Source: Neoalteromonas arenosi (GTDB lineage: Bacteria; Pseudomonadota; Gammaproteobacteria; Enterobacterales; Alteromonadaceae). From it: a stretch of DNA of 64,000 nt. The translations under genes and the position numbers were made by a program. The stretch spans positions 930,675-994,674 of the forward strand of contig NZ_JAUCBP010000007.1 in the NCBI RefSeq assembly GCF_030362855.1, in the 5' to 3' direction. Shown here piece by piece: positions 25,383 through 34,363 of this stretch. Below the pieces are notes generated by a model that was given only the letters and a program-made list of their open reading frames with translations, was not told the origin of the DNA and ran no database searches. Each line of letters begins with the position of its first letter. The first letter of the stretch is position 1.

Positions 25383-28300
25383 TCAATGAGAAAACTCGCG
25401 CAAATGGTTCTCGATCCGTTTCACCGAAATGGGGTATTTAGTGCCAAGCTGTTGCGCGAAAAGGGAAACACGTAACTCTTCAATCATCCATCGAGTTTCG
25501 AGAAGCTCTGTGGGTATTTCTCTTTGCTTTTTGAACTCGCTTAACAGTTTCTCGTAGGCCTGACTGACTTTGTCTATCTGCAGCATGTTTAGCCGATCGC
25601 GATTGACATCTACTTTGAGTTTTTCAATGCGATTAGCCAATGCTTTTACGTAGCGCTGCCAATCGCCTAATCTCGCGACGCCTAAATCACTCACAAAACC
25701 GGGGAAGACCAATTGATTTAAGTGGGCTTTTACATCGCCCAACGCATGCACCAAGCTAAAGTCTACTTTGCCTTTCAATTGCTTTTGAATGTTGGCGGCG
25801 ACGACTAAACCTTTCTCGAGCTCTGTCGCGATAGCCAATACATCATCATTGACGTTCGCCCGCGCAGCTTCACACAACTCATTAAACTGGGCTTTGCTGC
25901 GAATATTCTCGTGGGTTTCGAATTTGCGAATCGCAATTGCATCGACTGCTGCTGTAACGCAATCGTCTATCAAGGCTGCTATAGAACCAAACGGATTAAA
26001 ATACAAACCGAGTTTCGCTTTATTCGGTAATTTTTGCTGCAAGTGTTTTATCGGCGAGGGAATTACCAACTTAACCAGCTCAGTAATACCGCGCTGATGC
26101 GCTTCATTTGCGAGGTTTTGCGTATCAAACAAGCGAATATCGATACCCTGCTCGCCCGGTACAAGTGCGGGGTATGCCTGTACTTCAAACTGCCCGGTTT
26201 TGCGACTAAATTTTTCCGGTAGTTGCTCAAAATCCCAAGTATTTAATCCTGAGCGCTCAAATTCAGGCGTCGCTGCTTCATTCAGAGTCTCTTGTACCTG
26301 GCCTTGTAACTGGTTTTTAAGTGCGACTAAATCGTCGTTACTAGCAATGATTTTATTGTGCTCATTAACGACTTTAAAATGCATACGCAAGTGCCGAGGT
26401 AATGTGCTCACATCAAAATCGTCTAAGTTTAACTGCACACCAGACATCTTTAACAGCTGTTGGGATAGCGCCGCCAATAAAGGTTGATTATCGCGTTCAT
26501 CTTGTAGAGCATTTTGACAGGCTTTGGCATAATCGGGCGCCGGCACAAAATGACGCCGCAACCGCTTGGGTAGTGATTTGATCAAGGCCACAATCAGTTC
26601 GTGTTGTAAGCCAGGCACAAGCCAATCAAAACCGACGTTTTGCAACTGGTTCAGCAGCGGTAACGGGATCAGTAAACTGACGCCGTCGTCATCAGCGGTT
26701 GGTTCAAATTGATAACTCAACGGCAGAACTATATCCCCTTGGCGCCAAAACTCGGGAAAAAGATACTCGGTATTGGTTGTCAACACTTTAGTATTGCTAA
26801 TGTGCTCACGCGAGAACTTTAACGCTTCGATTTGATTATCATCGAGCGTCCGATACCACTTTTTAAAACTCGCTTCACTGACTACATGGTTAGGTATGTG
26901 TTGACGATAAAAGTCTACCAACTCATCTTCGCTAACTAATAAATCTCGACGCCGCGTCTTTTGCTCGAGTAACTCAATATCCTCTAGTAGCGATTGGTTG
27001 TGACGTAAAAAGGCGTATTGAATATTACAGTGTCCTTGGACTAATGCTTCTCTTATAAACAATTCATAACAAACGGCAGGGTCGATATTGCTGTAATTGA
27101 CGCGCCGATTAGTAACGATAGGTAGCCCAAATAACGAAACCCGTTGTATAGCGGTTACTGAACCGCGTTTTTTCGACCAATGTGGTTCACTGTAACTTGA
27201 TTTAACCAAATGCGGTGCCAGTGGCTCTAACCATTCAGGGTTAATTTTAGCTACAACTCGGGCGAACAAACGCGAGGTTTCCACTAATTCGGCCGCCATT
27301 ACCCACTTAGGTGTCTTATTAGCTATTCCTGAACCTGGGAAAATCATAAACTGCGCGTTGCGCGCACCTTTGTATTGACGGTTTTTATCCAGCTGACCAA
27401 TGTGCGACAACAGACCCGTTACAATACTTTGGTGAATTGCCTCATAGTCCGCAGGTTGGCTATTTATGCGCAGATCAACTGACACCAACGCATGTTTAAT
27501 TTGGCTTACGATATCCTGCCACTCACGCATGCGTAAATAATTGATAAACTGCGTTTTACACCATTTCCGCAGTTGATTGCCACTCAACGCTTTTTGCTGT
27601 TGCTTAAAGGTTGTAAATAAATTCAACAATGCAATAAAGTCAGACGCGTCGTCCGCGTGCTGTTTATGTGCTTCATCGGCTTTCTGGCGCATGTTTTGTG
27701 GTCGTTCACGCGGATCTTGAATGGATAAACCAGCCGCAATGACCATCACTTCATAAACGGCATCAAACGACCCCGCTGCAAGTACCATGCGAGCATAACG
27801 CGGATCAATCGGGAACGCAGCGAGATTGCGCCCCAACGAGGTTAGTTTTGGATTAGCCCTCGAACTGATAGCCTGTAATTCTTCGAGTAACAAAAAGCCA
27901 TCATTAATGTTGCGACTATCTGGCGCCTGAACGAATGGAAATCGCTCTATATCCCCTAACCCTAACGACAACATTTGCAAAATTACCGAGGCTAAGTTAG
28001 TCCGCAATATTTCCGGATCAGTAAATTCTGGTCGCCCCAGGTAATCCTCTTCTGAGTACAAGCGAATACAGATACCCTCAGACGTTCGGCCGCAGCGCCC
28101 TGCTCTTTGGTTTGCCGACGCTTGTGATATCGGCTCAATCGGTAAACGCTGAACTTTACTGCGCGCACTGTATCGCGACAGACGCGCCATACCAGGGTCA
28201 ATAACGTACTTAATCCCGGGTACCGTTAATGAGGTTTCAGCGACGTTAGTCGCTAATACGATTCGCCGCCCCGCGTGGGATTGAAAAATTTTATTCTGCT

Positions 28301-29339
28301 CACTGGCACTTAAACGCGCATACAGCGGTACGAGCTCGGTATTGCGGTACTGTTGGCGATTAAGTACCTCTTCGGCATCGCGGATATCGCGTTCACCACT
28401 TAAGAAAATCAAAATATCGCCGGGTGGTTCACGCATCAACTCGTCAACGGCATCGACAATATTATCGAGCATATCGTTGTCGTTTTCTGTTTCGTCGCGA
28501 TAGCGTATTTCTACCGGGTAAGTGCGTCCGCTCACTTCAATAATTGGTGCATTACCAAAGTGTTTGGAAAAGCGCATCGGATCAATCGTTGCCGACGTTA
28601 TGATCACCTTTAACTCGGGACGCTTCGGTAATAACTGTTTTAAGTAGCCCAGCAAGAAATCAATATTGAGGCTGCGCTCATGCGCTTCATCGATAATGAT
28701 GGTGTCATATTGGTTTAAAAAGCGGTCGTTTTGCATCTCTGCTAACAGCATACCGTCAGTCATTAGTTTGATATAACTCGAATCGCTGACGTTATCACTA
28801 AAGCGAATTTTAAAACCAACGTGTTCGCCTATTGTTGATTCAAGTTCATCAGCTATGCGCGTTGCAACACTTCTGGCCGCTAATCTACGTGGTTGCGTGT
28901 GTGCAATTAAGCCCTTGGTTCCCAACCCCAACTCCAGACACATTTTGGGAATTTGAGTGGTTTTCCCTGACCCGGTTTCACCGGCTATGATGACCACTTG
29001 ATGTGCGGCAATTGCAGCTTGAATAGCCTCTTTTTCCTGGCTGACGGGTAAGTCTGGATACTCGACCTGTGGGCGCTGTTGAACACGACTTTGGCAGCGG
29101 TGTAACGAGCGTAATAAGCGCTTAATAAAAGGCGCCCACTGTTTATGCTGATTAAATCTAATCCCTTTCGATGCATTACTTTCACGCTGAATAGTTTGCC
29201 AACGACGCTTTAGCCAAAAAGCATCTACATACATTACCGACGTAAAAAGTTCACTGGCTTTGCCCAACGACAACCATTCAATGACTGTATCTTCGTCAAC
29301 AGCAACATCCGAGAAGTTAATGGAGTTCAATGGATCCAA
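25383..29339 (-). CDS. hrpA: ATP-dependent RNA helicase HrpA (DEAH box)
   Basis: A 1318-residue HrpA (E. coli 1300), used in rescue of stalled ribosomes and mRNA processing. Seen: Walker A GETGSGKTT (120-128), DEAH (217-220) in IIIDEAHERSLN, SATID, motif VATNVAETSLTVPG, and QRAGRCGRT. Helicase-associated and OB-fold regions follow, then the long HrpA-specific DUF3418 C-terminus. The start is uncertain: the frame begins with TTG at 29339 and the next ATG is 35 codons in. The N-terminus before the helicase core is about as long as in E. coli, favouring the early start. Probably monocistronic. Confidence 0.95.
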   Translation of the reverse strand: MDPLNSINFSDVAVDEDTVIEWLSLGKASELFTSVMYVDAFWLKRRWQTIQRESNASKGIRFNQHKQWAPFIKRLLRSLHRCQSRVQQRPQVEYPDLPVSQEKEAIQAAIAAHQVVIIAGETGSGKTTQIPKMCLELGLGTKGLIAHTQPRRLAARSVATRIADELESTIGEHVGFKIRFSDNVSDSSYIKLMTDGMLLAEMQNDRFLNQYDTIIIDEAHERSLNIDFLLGYLKQLLPKRPELKVIITSATIDPMRFSKHFGNAPIIEVSGRTYPVEIRYRDETENDNDMLDNIVDAVDELMREPPGDILIFLSGERDIRDAEEVLNRQQYRNTELVPLYARLSASEQNKIFQSHAGRRIVLATNVAETSLTVPGIKYVIDPGMARLSRYSARSKVQRLPIEPISQASANQRAGRCGRTSEGICIRLYSEEDYLGRPEFTDPEILRTNLASVILQMLSLGLGDIERFPFVQAPDSRNINDGFLLLEELQAISSRANPKLTSLGRNLAAFPIDPRYARMVLAAGSFDAVYEVMVIAAGLSIQDPRERPQNMRQKADEAHKQHADDASDFIALLNLFTTFKQQQKALSGNQLRKWCKTQFINYLRMREWQDIVSQIKHALVSVDLRINSQPADYEAIHQSIVTGLLSHIGQLDKNRQYKGARNAQFMIFPGSGIANKTPKWVMAAELVETSRLFARVVAKINPEWLEPLAPHLVKSSYSEPHWSKKRGSVTAIQRVSLFGLPIVTNRRVNYSNIDPAVCYELFIREALVQGHCNIQYAFLRHNQSLLEDIELLEQKTRRRDLLVSEDELVDFYRQHIPNHVVSEASFKKWYRTLDDNQIEALKFSREHISNTKVLTTNTEYLFPEFWRQGDIVLPLSYQFEPTADDDGVSLLIPLPLLNQLQNVGFDWLVPGLQHELIVALIKSLPKRLRRHFVPAPDYAKACQNALQDERDNQPLLAALSQQLLKMSGVQLNLDDFDVSTLPRHLRMHFKVVNEHNKIIASNDDLVALKNQLQGQVQETLNEAATPEFERSGLNTWDFEQLPEKFSRKTGQFEVQAYPALVPGEQGIDIRLFDTQNLANEAHQRGITELVKLVIPSPIKHLQQKLPNKAKLGLYFNPFGSIAALIDDCVTAAVDAIAIRKFETHENIRSKAQFNELCEAARANVNDDVLAIATELEKGLVVAANIQKQLKGKVDFSLVHALGDVKAHLNQLVFPGFVSDLGVARLGDWQRYVKALANRIEKLKVDVNRDRLNMLQIDKVSQAYEKLLSEFKKQREIPTELLETRWMIEELRVSLFAQQLGTKYPISVKRIENHLREFSH

Positions 29340-29425
29340 TCTGCACCTGCGTTTGATTTTCAGGTGCGCGATCGTAGAAGAAGCGGCTGTAAATTGCTAC
29401 TGCATAAGGGAAGTTTTTGCCTGAT

Positions 29426-29842
29426 TTACGTACCTTTATAACCCGAGCGGAGTTGCACATCGATGGCGTTGAGTACGTCAGAGCGATTGATTACGCCAAG
29501 TAAAAATCCGTCATCATCGACAACCGGGTAAATCTTGGGTTTCGCCTTCAACATCATATTGGCCAATTCTAACACTGACGAATAAGGTTTTACTGCCAGC
29601 ACTTCACCATGCATCACGTCTTTAACACGACAAACTTGTTCGCGATAGTAGCTCGAAGTAATCATCTTGCTCATGCAATCTTGTTCTGACAAAAAGCCCA
29701 CGACCTTTTTATGCTCATCGACTACTGGGCCACCCGCTTGTTTACTTGTCAATAAACGTTCAACCGCCTCTGCAATAGGCAATTCAGTGCTCAACTTAAC
29801 TGGGCGATGATTCATATAGTCGGAAACCAATAACGATTCCAT
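29426..29842 (-). CDS. Two-CBS-domain protein
   Basis: A 138-residue protein made only of a CBS pair (Bateman module), which senses adenosyl nucleotides such as AMP, ATP or SAM. Repeat 1 is about 5-60 (VSDYMNHRPVKLSTELPIAE ... VVGFLSEQDCM) and repeat 2 about 72-130 (VKDVMHGEVLAVKPYSSVLE ... LLGVINRSDVLNAI). An AGGAG site lies five bases before the ATG. No partner domain or operon partner is visible, so its target is unknown. A second, different CBS protein of similar size is encoded at 37 kb. Confidence 0.9.
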   Translation of the reverse strand: MESLLVSDYMNHRPVKLSTELPIAEAVERLLTSKQAGGPVVDEHKKVVGFLSEQDCMSKMITSSYYREQVCRVKDVMHGEVLAVKPYSSVLELANMMLKAKPKIYPVVDDDGFLLGVINRSDVLNAIDVQLRSGYKGT

Positions 29843-29989
29843 TGCAACTCCTATCCAATCAATGAATTCTTATTATGCGATCAGCCCCTGAATAATCGTG
29901 GGTCTGCCAAATAAGCGTAGTTGCTAATTTGATAAACCACTAGTTTTAAACACAATTATTTCAATTTTTTGCCGATCGCTCTTGAGGCC

Positions 29990-31003
29990 CTATTCTTCCC
30001 GGTAGATTGCGATCACTTTAACACCGGCTGAATCGATACTCGCTCGGTACATGCCTTCAGTGTTAAATGGCATTGCCACGTTACCAGCAAAATCAACAGC
30101 AACGACTCCGCCGTCTCCGCCGGCGTCTTTGAGGACTTGATTGATCACCACATCGCTTGCCTCCGCTAACGACAATTTTTGATACTGCATCCGGGCACAA
30201 ATATCAGCTGCAACGTTGTAGCGAATAAAATATTCACCATGTCCGGTTGCCGACACTGCACAACTGCTATTATCAGCAAAAGTCCCGGCGCCAATGATCG
30301 GTGAATCACCAACCCGCCCGTAGCGCTTTGCCGTCATCCCGCCAGTGGACGTACCGGCAACCAAATTACCTTCACTATCGAGCACCACAACGCCAACAGT
30401 ACCAAATTTATATTCGGCATTAATGGAGAATAACTGCTGCATGCTGGTTTGTTGGTCCAGGTGTTGTTTGGCTCGCTGAAGCGCGCGCCTGCGACGGTCG
30501 GTATTAAAGTAACTATTATCTACCACAGTGAGTCCCTGCTGCTGAGCAAACACTTCAGCCCCCTTGCCGGTAAGCAACACATGAGGAGAAGACTCCATCA
30601 CCGCTAACGCGGCAGCAATGGGACTTTTAATATTCGTGACGCCAGCCACAGCACCTGCCTCGCGGGTTAAACCGTGCATAATTGAAGCATCGAGCTCGTG
30701 CACACCATCATATGTGTACACCGACCCAATCCCGGCATTAAAAAGTGGCGACTGTTCCATCAATTGAATGGCTTTGACCACTGCAACCTGACCCGGCTGC
30801 CCCGTTTTTAACTCTTCGTACCCAGCGATTAGCGCTGCTTCCAACGCGGCTCGATATGCTGCATCTTGTTCAGGCGTTAAAGCGGCTTGAGTGATTGTGC
30901 CCGCCCCACCGTGAATCGCAATAGCGATGGGCCCTTTATGAACCTCATTTGCCGCCACTTGGACACTGAAAAATACCCACAATATAATTAAACGATACGT
31001 CAT
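29990..31003 (-). CDS. Isoaspartyl peptidase / L-asparaginase (Ntn-hydrolase), exported
   Basis: A 337-residue plant-type asparaginase family protein (IaaA-like) that matures by self-cleavage before a nucleophilic threonine. Seen: IAIHGGAGTIT near the N-terminus, FNAGIGSVYTYDG, ELDASIMHG, the cleavage site FGTVGVVVLDSEGNL (Thr about 202), and STGGMTAKRYGRVGDSPIIG plus ATGHGEYFIR for the substrate pocket. A signal peptide (MTYRLIILWVFFSVQVAANE) indicates a periplasmic enzyme. The ATG at 31003 has AAGGG five bases upstream and is preferred to one 17 codons earlier. It should hydrolyse beta-aspartyl dipeptides, and asparagine weakly. Confidence 0.9.
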   Translation of the reverse strand: MTYRLIILWVFFSVQVAANEVHKGPIAIAIHGGAGTITQAALTPEQDAAYRAALEAALIAGYEELKTGQPGQVAVVKAIQLMEQSPLFNAGIGSVYTYDGVHELDASIMHGLTREAGAVAGVTNIKSPIAAALAVMESSPHVLLTGKGAEVFAQQQGLTVVDNSYFNTDRRRRALQRAKQHLDQQTSMQQLFSINAEYKFGTVGVVVLDSEGNLVAGTSTGGMTAKRYGRVGDSPIIGAGTFADNSSCAVSATGHGEYFIRYNVAADICARMQYQKLSLAEASDVVINQVLKDAGGDGGVVAVDFAGNVAMPFNTEGMYRASIDSAGVKVIAIYREE

Positions 31004-31173
31004 AATGACCCTTGTTAGTGCATACATCGTTCTGTGAACGATACGCGCAATCACTTGAATTTTCTACATTCGAGGCTTTACTATTGTGGTAATAGGGGAT
31101 TGCCGCTATTATCTTTAATAAGGGACAAATTATTAACGCAAGCGCGTGAAATATAGACAAAAAATAACAAACA

Positions 31174-32829
31174 TTGAGTGTTGGCTTGAAGAAAATACCT
31201 GCTCCGCTTGAACCTAGAGAAATTAGTGTTCTTATAATCGATGGTCAAAGCCTTATTCAGGACAGCGTGAAGAACGCCCTGAACGAAGTTGGTATTACCA
31301 AAGTAAAAAACGCGCAAAATGCATTCTATGCGTTACGGCTGTGTGAAAACACCCAATTCAACATTATTTTGATTGCCTTTGATGTAAGCGCTGATAAAGA
31401 TGGTTTCCATCTTTATGAAGAGCTAAAAATGAAAGGCCATATCAAAAAAGATACCACCGTTGTATTTTTAAGCGCCGAGACAAGTCCGGAACTGGTGAAT
31501 TGTATCATCGAGCTACAGCCTGATGATTTTTGGGTTAAACCGCTCGATAGAGCAAAGGTCGAAAGACGCTTGAGCTATCTGCTCAATGTTCGATTAAAAC
31601 TGCACAAGTTATTGTATTGTCTCGATCATCATGATTATTCAGCGGCTATTTATCACGCTGAGCGGCAATTACTCGATCCCTCATTAAAAGATCTCGTACC
31701 GCGAATTAAGCGCATTATTGGCGATTGCTATATTAATTTGCATGAGTTCGCTGAAGCAGAAAGGTATTATACAAAACTACTCGAAGATTATTCTTATGGT
31801 TGGGTTTCGATTGGATTGACCAGAGCCCTCCTCAAGCAAGGCAAAAAGGACGAAGCCGACGTCTTAATCGAAGAGATGCTTGAGCGCGATGACACTCGCT
31901 TCAATACATACGATTTACTTGCTCAATATCACATCGAACACGAGCAATACGCTGAAGCTTATGAGCAAATGAAAGAGGCTAGCCGCCTCGCCCCTCGTAA
32001 TATCAATCGCAACAAGAAGTTATGGGATTTGGCGCGCTTAAATCACGATAAGATGGGCCAATATCAGGCAACGCAAAACATGGCTCGTTACGCAAAAAAC
32101 TCTATTCACGATTCACCTGAGTTAACTCTCAATGTAATTCGTTCGGGTATTGATTTAGCGACCAACCTGACTATAGAGGAAGCAACACCGTTCTTACAAA
32201 AAGCTGAACGAGACATAGCGGCATTAAAACAAACGCGAGGCTCCATGGCCGTTGGCGATGAGCAATTAGCCGTACTGCAGGCGCGTTTACTGTGCGTAAG
32301 AAATGACAAATCAGGCGCTGAAAAGATTATGGACGAGCAAGTGAGCATGCGTGACAACGCCTCGCTTGAAGATAATCTCGACAAGATGAAGGCCTTTCAC
32401 GAGTTGGGCCAAAAAGAAAAGTCACTAGCTATCCTCGACCGACTCGGGAAGCAAATTGCGGGCGATACGTTCTCAAGTAACGTCGTGAATGAATACCTTA
32501 AGCAAGAGTCTATTGAGCGTCGTGAAATTAGTTTTACGGCAAAGGAATTGAAAGAAATGGCAGCGGTCAATTATAAAGAGAATCGCATGGGCCCCGCCTT
32601 CCAAAATCTCAAACACGCCTTAAAATTATCACCGCAAAATAAACAGGTCGCAATGAGCTTGTTAAAGGTTCTGACTAATATCGCCAAAACAGATAGATTA
32701 AATCCAGAGCAAGTGGGCGAAGCACAAAAAGCTAAAGTTTTGTTGTGTACAGCGCAAATGGGACCCGCGCAAGTTGCCAAGCGTGATGCGTACCTTAAGT
32801 TGTTAGGTCTTGACGAAGACGAAGAGTAA
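31174..32829 (+). CDS. Receiver-domain protein with TPR repeats (no DNA-binding output)
   Basis: A 551-residue cytoplasmic protein. The N-terminal CheY-like receiver (about 17-140) has a likely phospho-Asp in IILIAFDVSADKDG, the Ser of VVFLSAET and Lys in DDFWVKPL; only one acid is seen in the IIDGQ pocket. The rest is helical and tetratricopeptide-like (about 145-540), with AEAERYYTKLLEDYSYGW and ALKLSPQNKQVAMSLLKVL. There is no HTH, GGDEF, EAL or kinase domain, so output is probably by protein contact. The start is a TTG (31174) right after an in-frame stop, or the TTG four codons later; no ATG exists before the receiver. Similar proteins occur in Shewanella and Vibrio, with function poorly known. 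Confidence 0.8.
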   Translation: MSVGLKKIPAPLEPREISVLIIDGQSLIQDSVKNALNEVGITKVKNAQNAFYALRLCENTQFNIILIAFDVSADKDGFHLYEELKMKGHIKKDTTVVFLSAETSPELVNCIIELQPDDFWVKPLDRAKVERRLSYLLNVRLKLHKLLYCLDHHDYSAAIYHAERQLLDPSLKDLVPRIKRIIGDCYINLHEFAEAERYYTKLLEDYSYGWVSIGLTRALLKQGKKDEADVLIEEMLERDDTRFNTYDLLAQYHIEHEQYAEAYEQMKEASRLAPRNINRNKKLWDLARLNHDKMGQYQATQNMARYAKNSIHDSPELTLNVIRSGIDLATNLTIEEATPFLQKAERDIAALKQTRGSMAVGDEQLAVLQARLLCVRNDKSGAEKIMDEQVSMRDNASLEDNLDKMKAFHELGQKEKSLAILDRLGKQIAGDTFSSNVVNEYLKQESIERREISFTAKELKEMAAVNYKENRMGPAFQNLKHALKLSPQNKQVAMSLLKVLTNIAKTDRLNPEQVGEAQKAKVLLCTAQMGPAQVAKRDAYLKLLGLDEDEE

Positions 32830-32845
32830 GAGTAGCGCCAACGCC

Positions 32846-34288
32846 GTGTCTAGTCATACGCCTGCCTCCTTCCTGTTTCACGATTACGAAACGTGGGGTA
32901 CCGATCCAAAGCGCGATTGGCCAAGTCAGTTTGCGGCTATACGCACCGACGCAGACCTCAACCCAATTGAGCGGCCAATCAACTGGTTTTGCCGCATCCC
33001 CAATGATTATTTACCACAACCAGAAGCAGCCTTAGTCACCGGTATAACGCCACAACAAACCTTGCGAGACGGATATATTGAGGCTGATTTCATAGCTCGA
33101 GTTCATGCTGCTATGAGTAAACCAAACACTTGTGTTGTCGGTTACAACAGCATCCGCTTTGACGATGAAGTCACGCGTTTTGGCTTATTCCGTAATTTCT
33201 ATGATCCCTATGCCCGTGAATGGCAAAATGGCAATAGTCGCTGGGATATTATCGACTTAGTGAGAGCTTGCTATTCGTTGCGACCTGAGGGTATTCAATG
33301 GCCAAAACGCGAAGATGGTTTGCCCAGTTTTAAATTGGAACATTTGAGTCAAGCGAACAATCTAGAACATGGAAACGCCCACGATGCCTTGTCTGATGTA
33401 AACGCAACGATAGGTTTGACTCGCCTACTCAAACAAGCCCAGCCTAAATTGTTTAACTACGCTTTTGAACTTCGCAGTAAACGCAAAGTACTTGAGCGCA
33501 TTGATGTAATTAAAATGACGCCAATTGTGCATATTAGTTCGAGATTTAAAGCCGAACACGGCTGCTGCGCTATTGTCATGCCAATTGGTTTTCATCCGCA
33601 GAATAAAAATGCGGTGATTTGTATTAACCTCAGCGAGCCAATTGACAACCTTCTGACGTTGAATAGTGCAGAAATCAGCGAATTGCTCTACCGTAAAAGC
33701 TCAGAATACGAAAGCCATGAGAGTCGCCCAGCCCTAAAGCAAATTATCATCAATCGCTGCCCTTTTGTGGCCCCTTTGGCGACTCTAAGCGCAGAAAATG
33801 CGGCGCGATTAGGCATCGATCTTGAGCGAGTCAACGCGCAGCGTGAACAATGTCGTGCAGCTGCCGGATTATTTAGTAAATTATTAGACGTTTTCGACCA
33901 ACCGTATGAGAACGATGTAGTACTTGACCCTGACTACAGCCTTTATCAAGAACCGTTTTTGCAACCGGCTGAACGCCAATGGTGCGACCAGGTCATTGAT
34001 AGCACGGCGGAGAACTTAGCGGCACTGCAAGCCGTTGCGCCAACTCAGGCATTGAAGACTCGCCTATTTCGCTACCGAGCACGCAATTATCCCAATACGC
34101 TGACAGACAGTGAAATGCAGCAATGGCAAGCGCATCGGCATGCGCAAATAACCGCGCCTGATGATAAAAAACGTCTGGCAATGAATGATTACTTACAACG
34201 ATTGGAATGGTTAGCAGAGCAACATCAACATGACCAAAACAAAGTAGCCATAATTCGAGCCTTAGTGAACTATGCGCAAAACTTATAA
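32846..34288 (+). CDS. sbcB: Exodeoxyribonuclease I
   Basis: A 480-residue Exo I (E. coli 475), a 3'-5' single-strand DNA exonuclease used in recombination and mismatch repair. DEDDh motifs: FLFHDYETWGTDP, GYNSIRFDDEVTR and HDALSDVNATIGL. An SH3-like and a helical C-terminal domain follow, as in the E. coli structure. The frame opens with TTG at 32810 inside the preceding gene; the GTG at 32846 (MSSHTPASFLFHDYE) is preferred because it matches the family N-terminus. It starts 16 bases after the receiver-TPR gene, so the two may be co-transcribed. Confidence 0.95.
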   Translation: MSSHTPASFLFHDYETWGTDPKRDWPSQFAAIRTDADLNPIERPINWFCRIPNDYLPQPEAALVTGITPQQTLRDGYIEADFIARVHAAMSKPNTCVVGYNSIRFDDEVTRFGLFRNFYDPYAREWQNGNSRWDIIDLVRACYSLRPEGIQWPKREDGLPSFKLEHLSQANNLEHGNAHDALSDVNATIGLTRLLKQAQPKLFNYAFELRSKRKVLERIDVIKMTPIVHISSRFKAEHGCCAIVMPIGFHPQNKNAVICINLSEPIDNLLTLNSAEISELLYRKSSEYESHESRPALKQIIINRCPFVAPLATLSAENAARLGIDLERVNAQREQCRAAAGLFSKLLDVFDQPYENDVVLDPDYSLYQEPFLQPAERQWCDQVIDSTAENLAALQAVAPTQALKTRLFRYRARNYPNTLTDSEMQQWQAHRHAQITAPDDKKRLAMNDYLQRLEWLAEQHQHDQNKVAIIRALVNYAQNL

Positions 34289-34363
34289 AGGTTAGCTATT
34301 CTTAGATTAAAAAATTGTTAATATCAGTCGATAACAACCTGTTAGGGAAAAGAAGGTAACGCA

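Noticed and set aside
29343-29367. Hairpin GCACCTG/CAGGTGC before hrpA as a possible riboswitch or attenuator
   Set aside because: It is a single seven-base stem with no alternative pairing or T-run visible; not enough to claim regulation.
31081-31317. Short minus-strand frames around the receiver-TPR start
   Set aside because: They overlap the receiver domain or the leader, without ribosome site or recognisable sequence.
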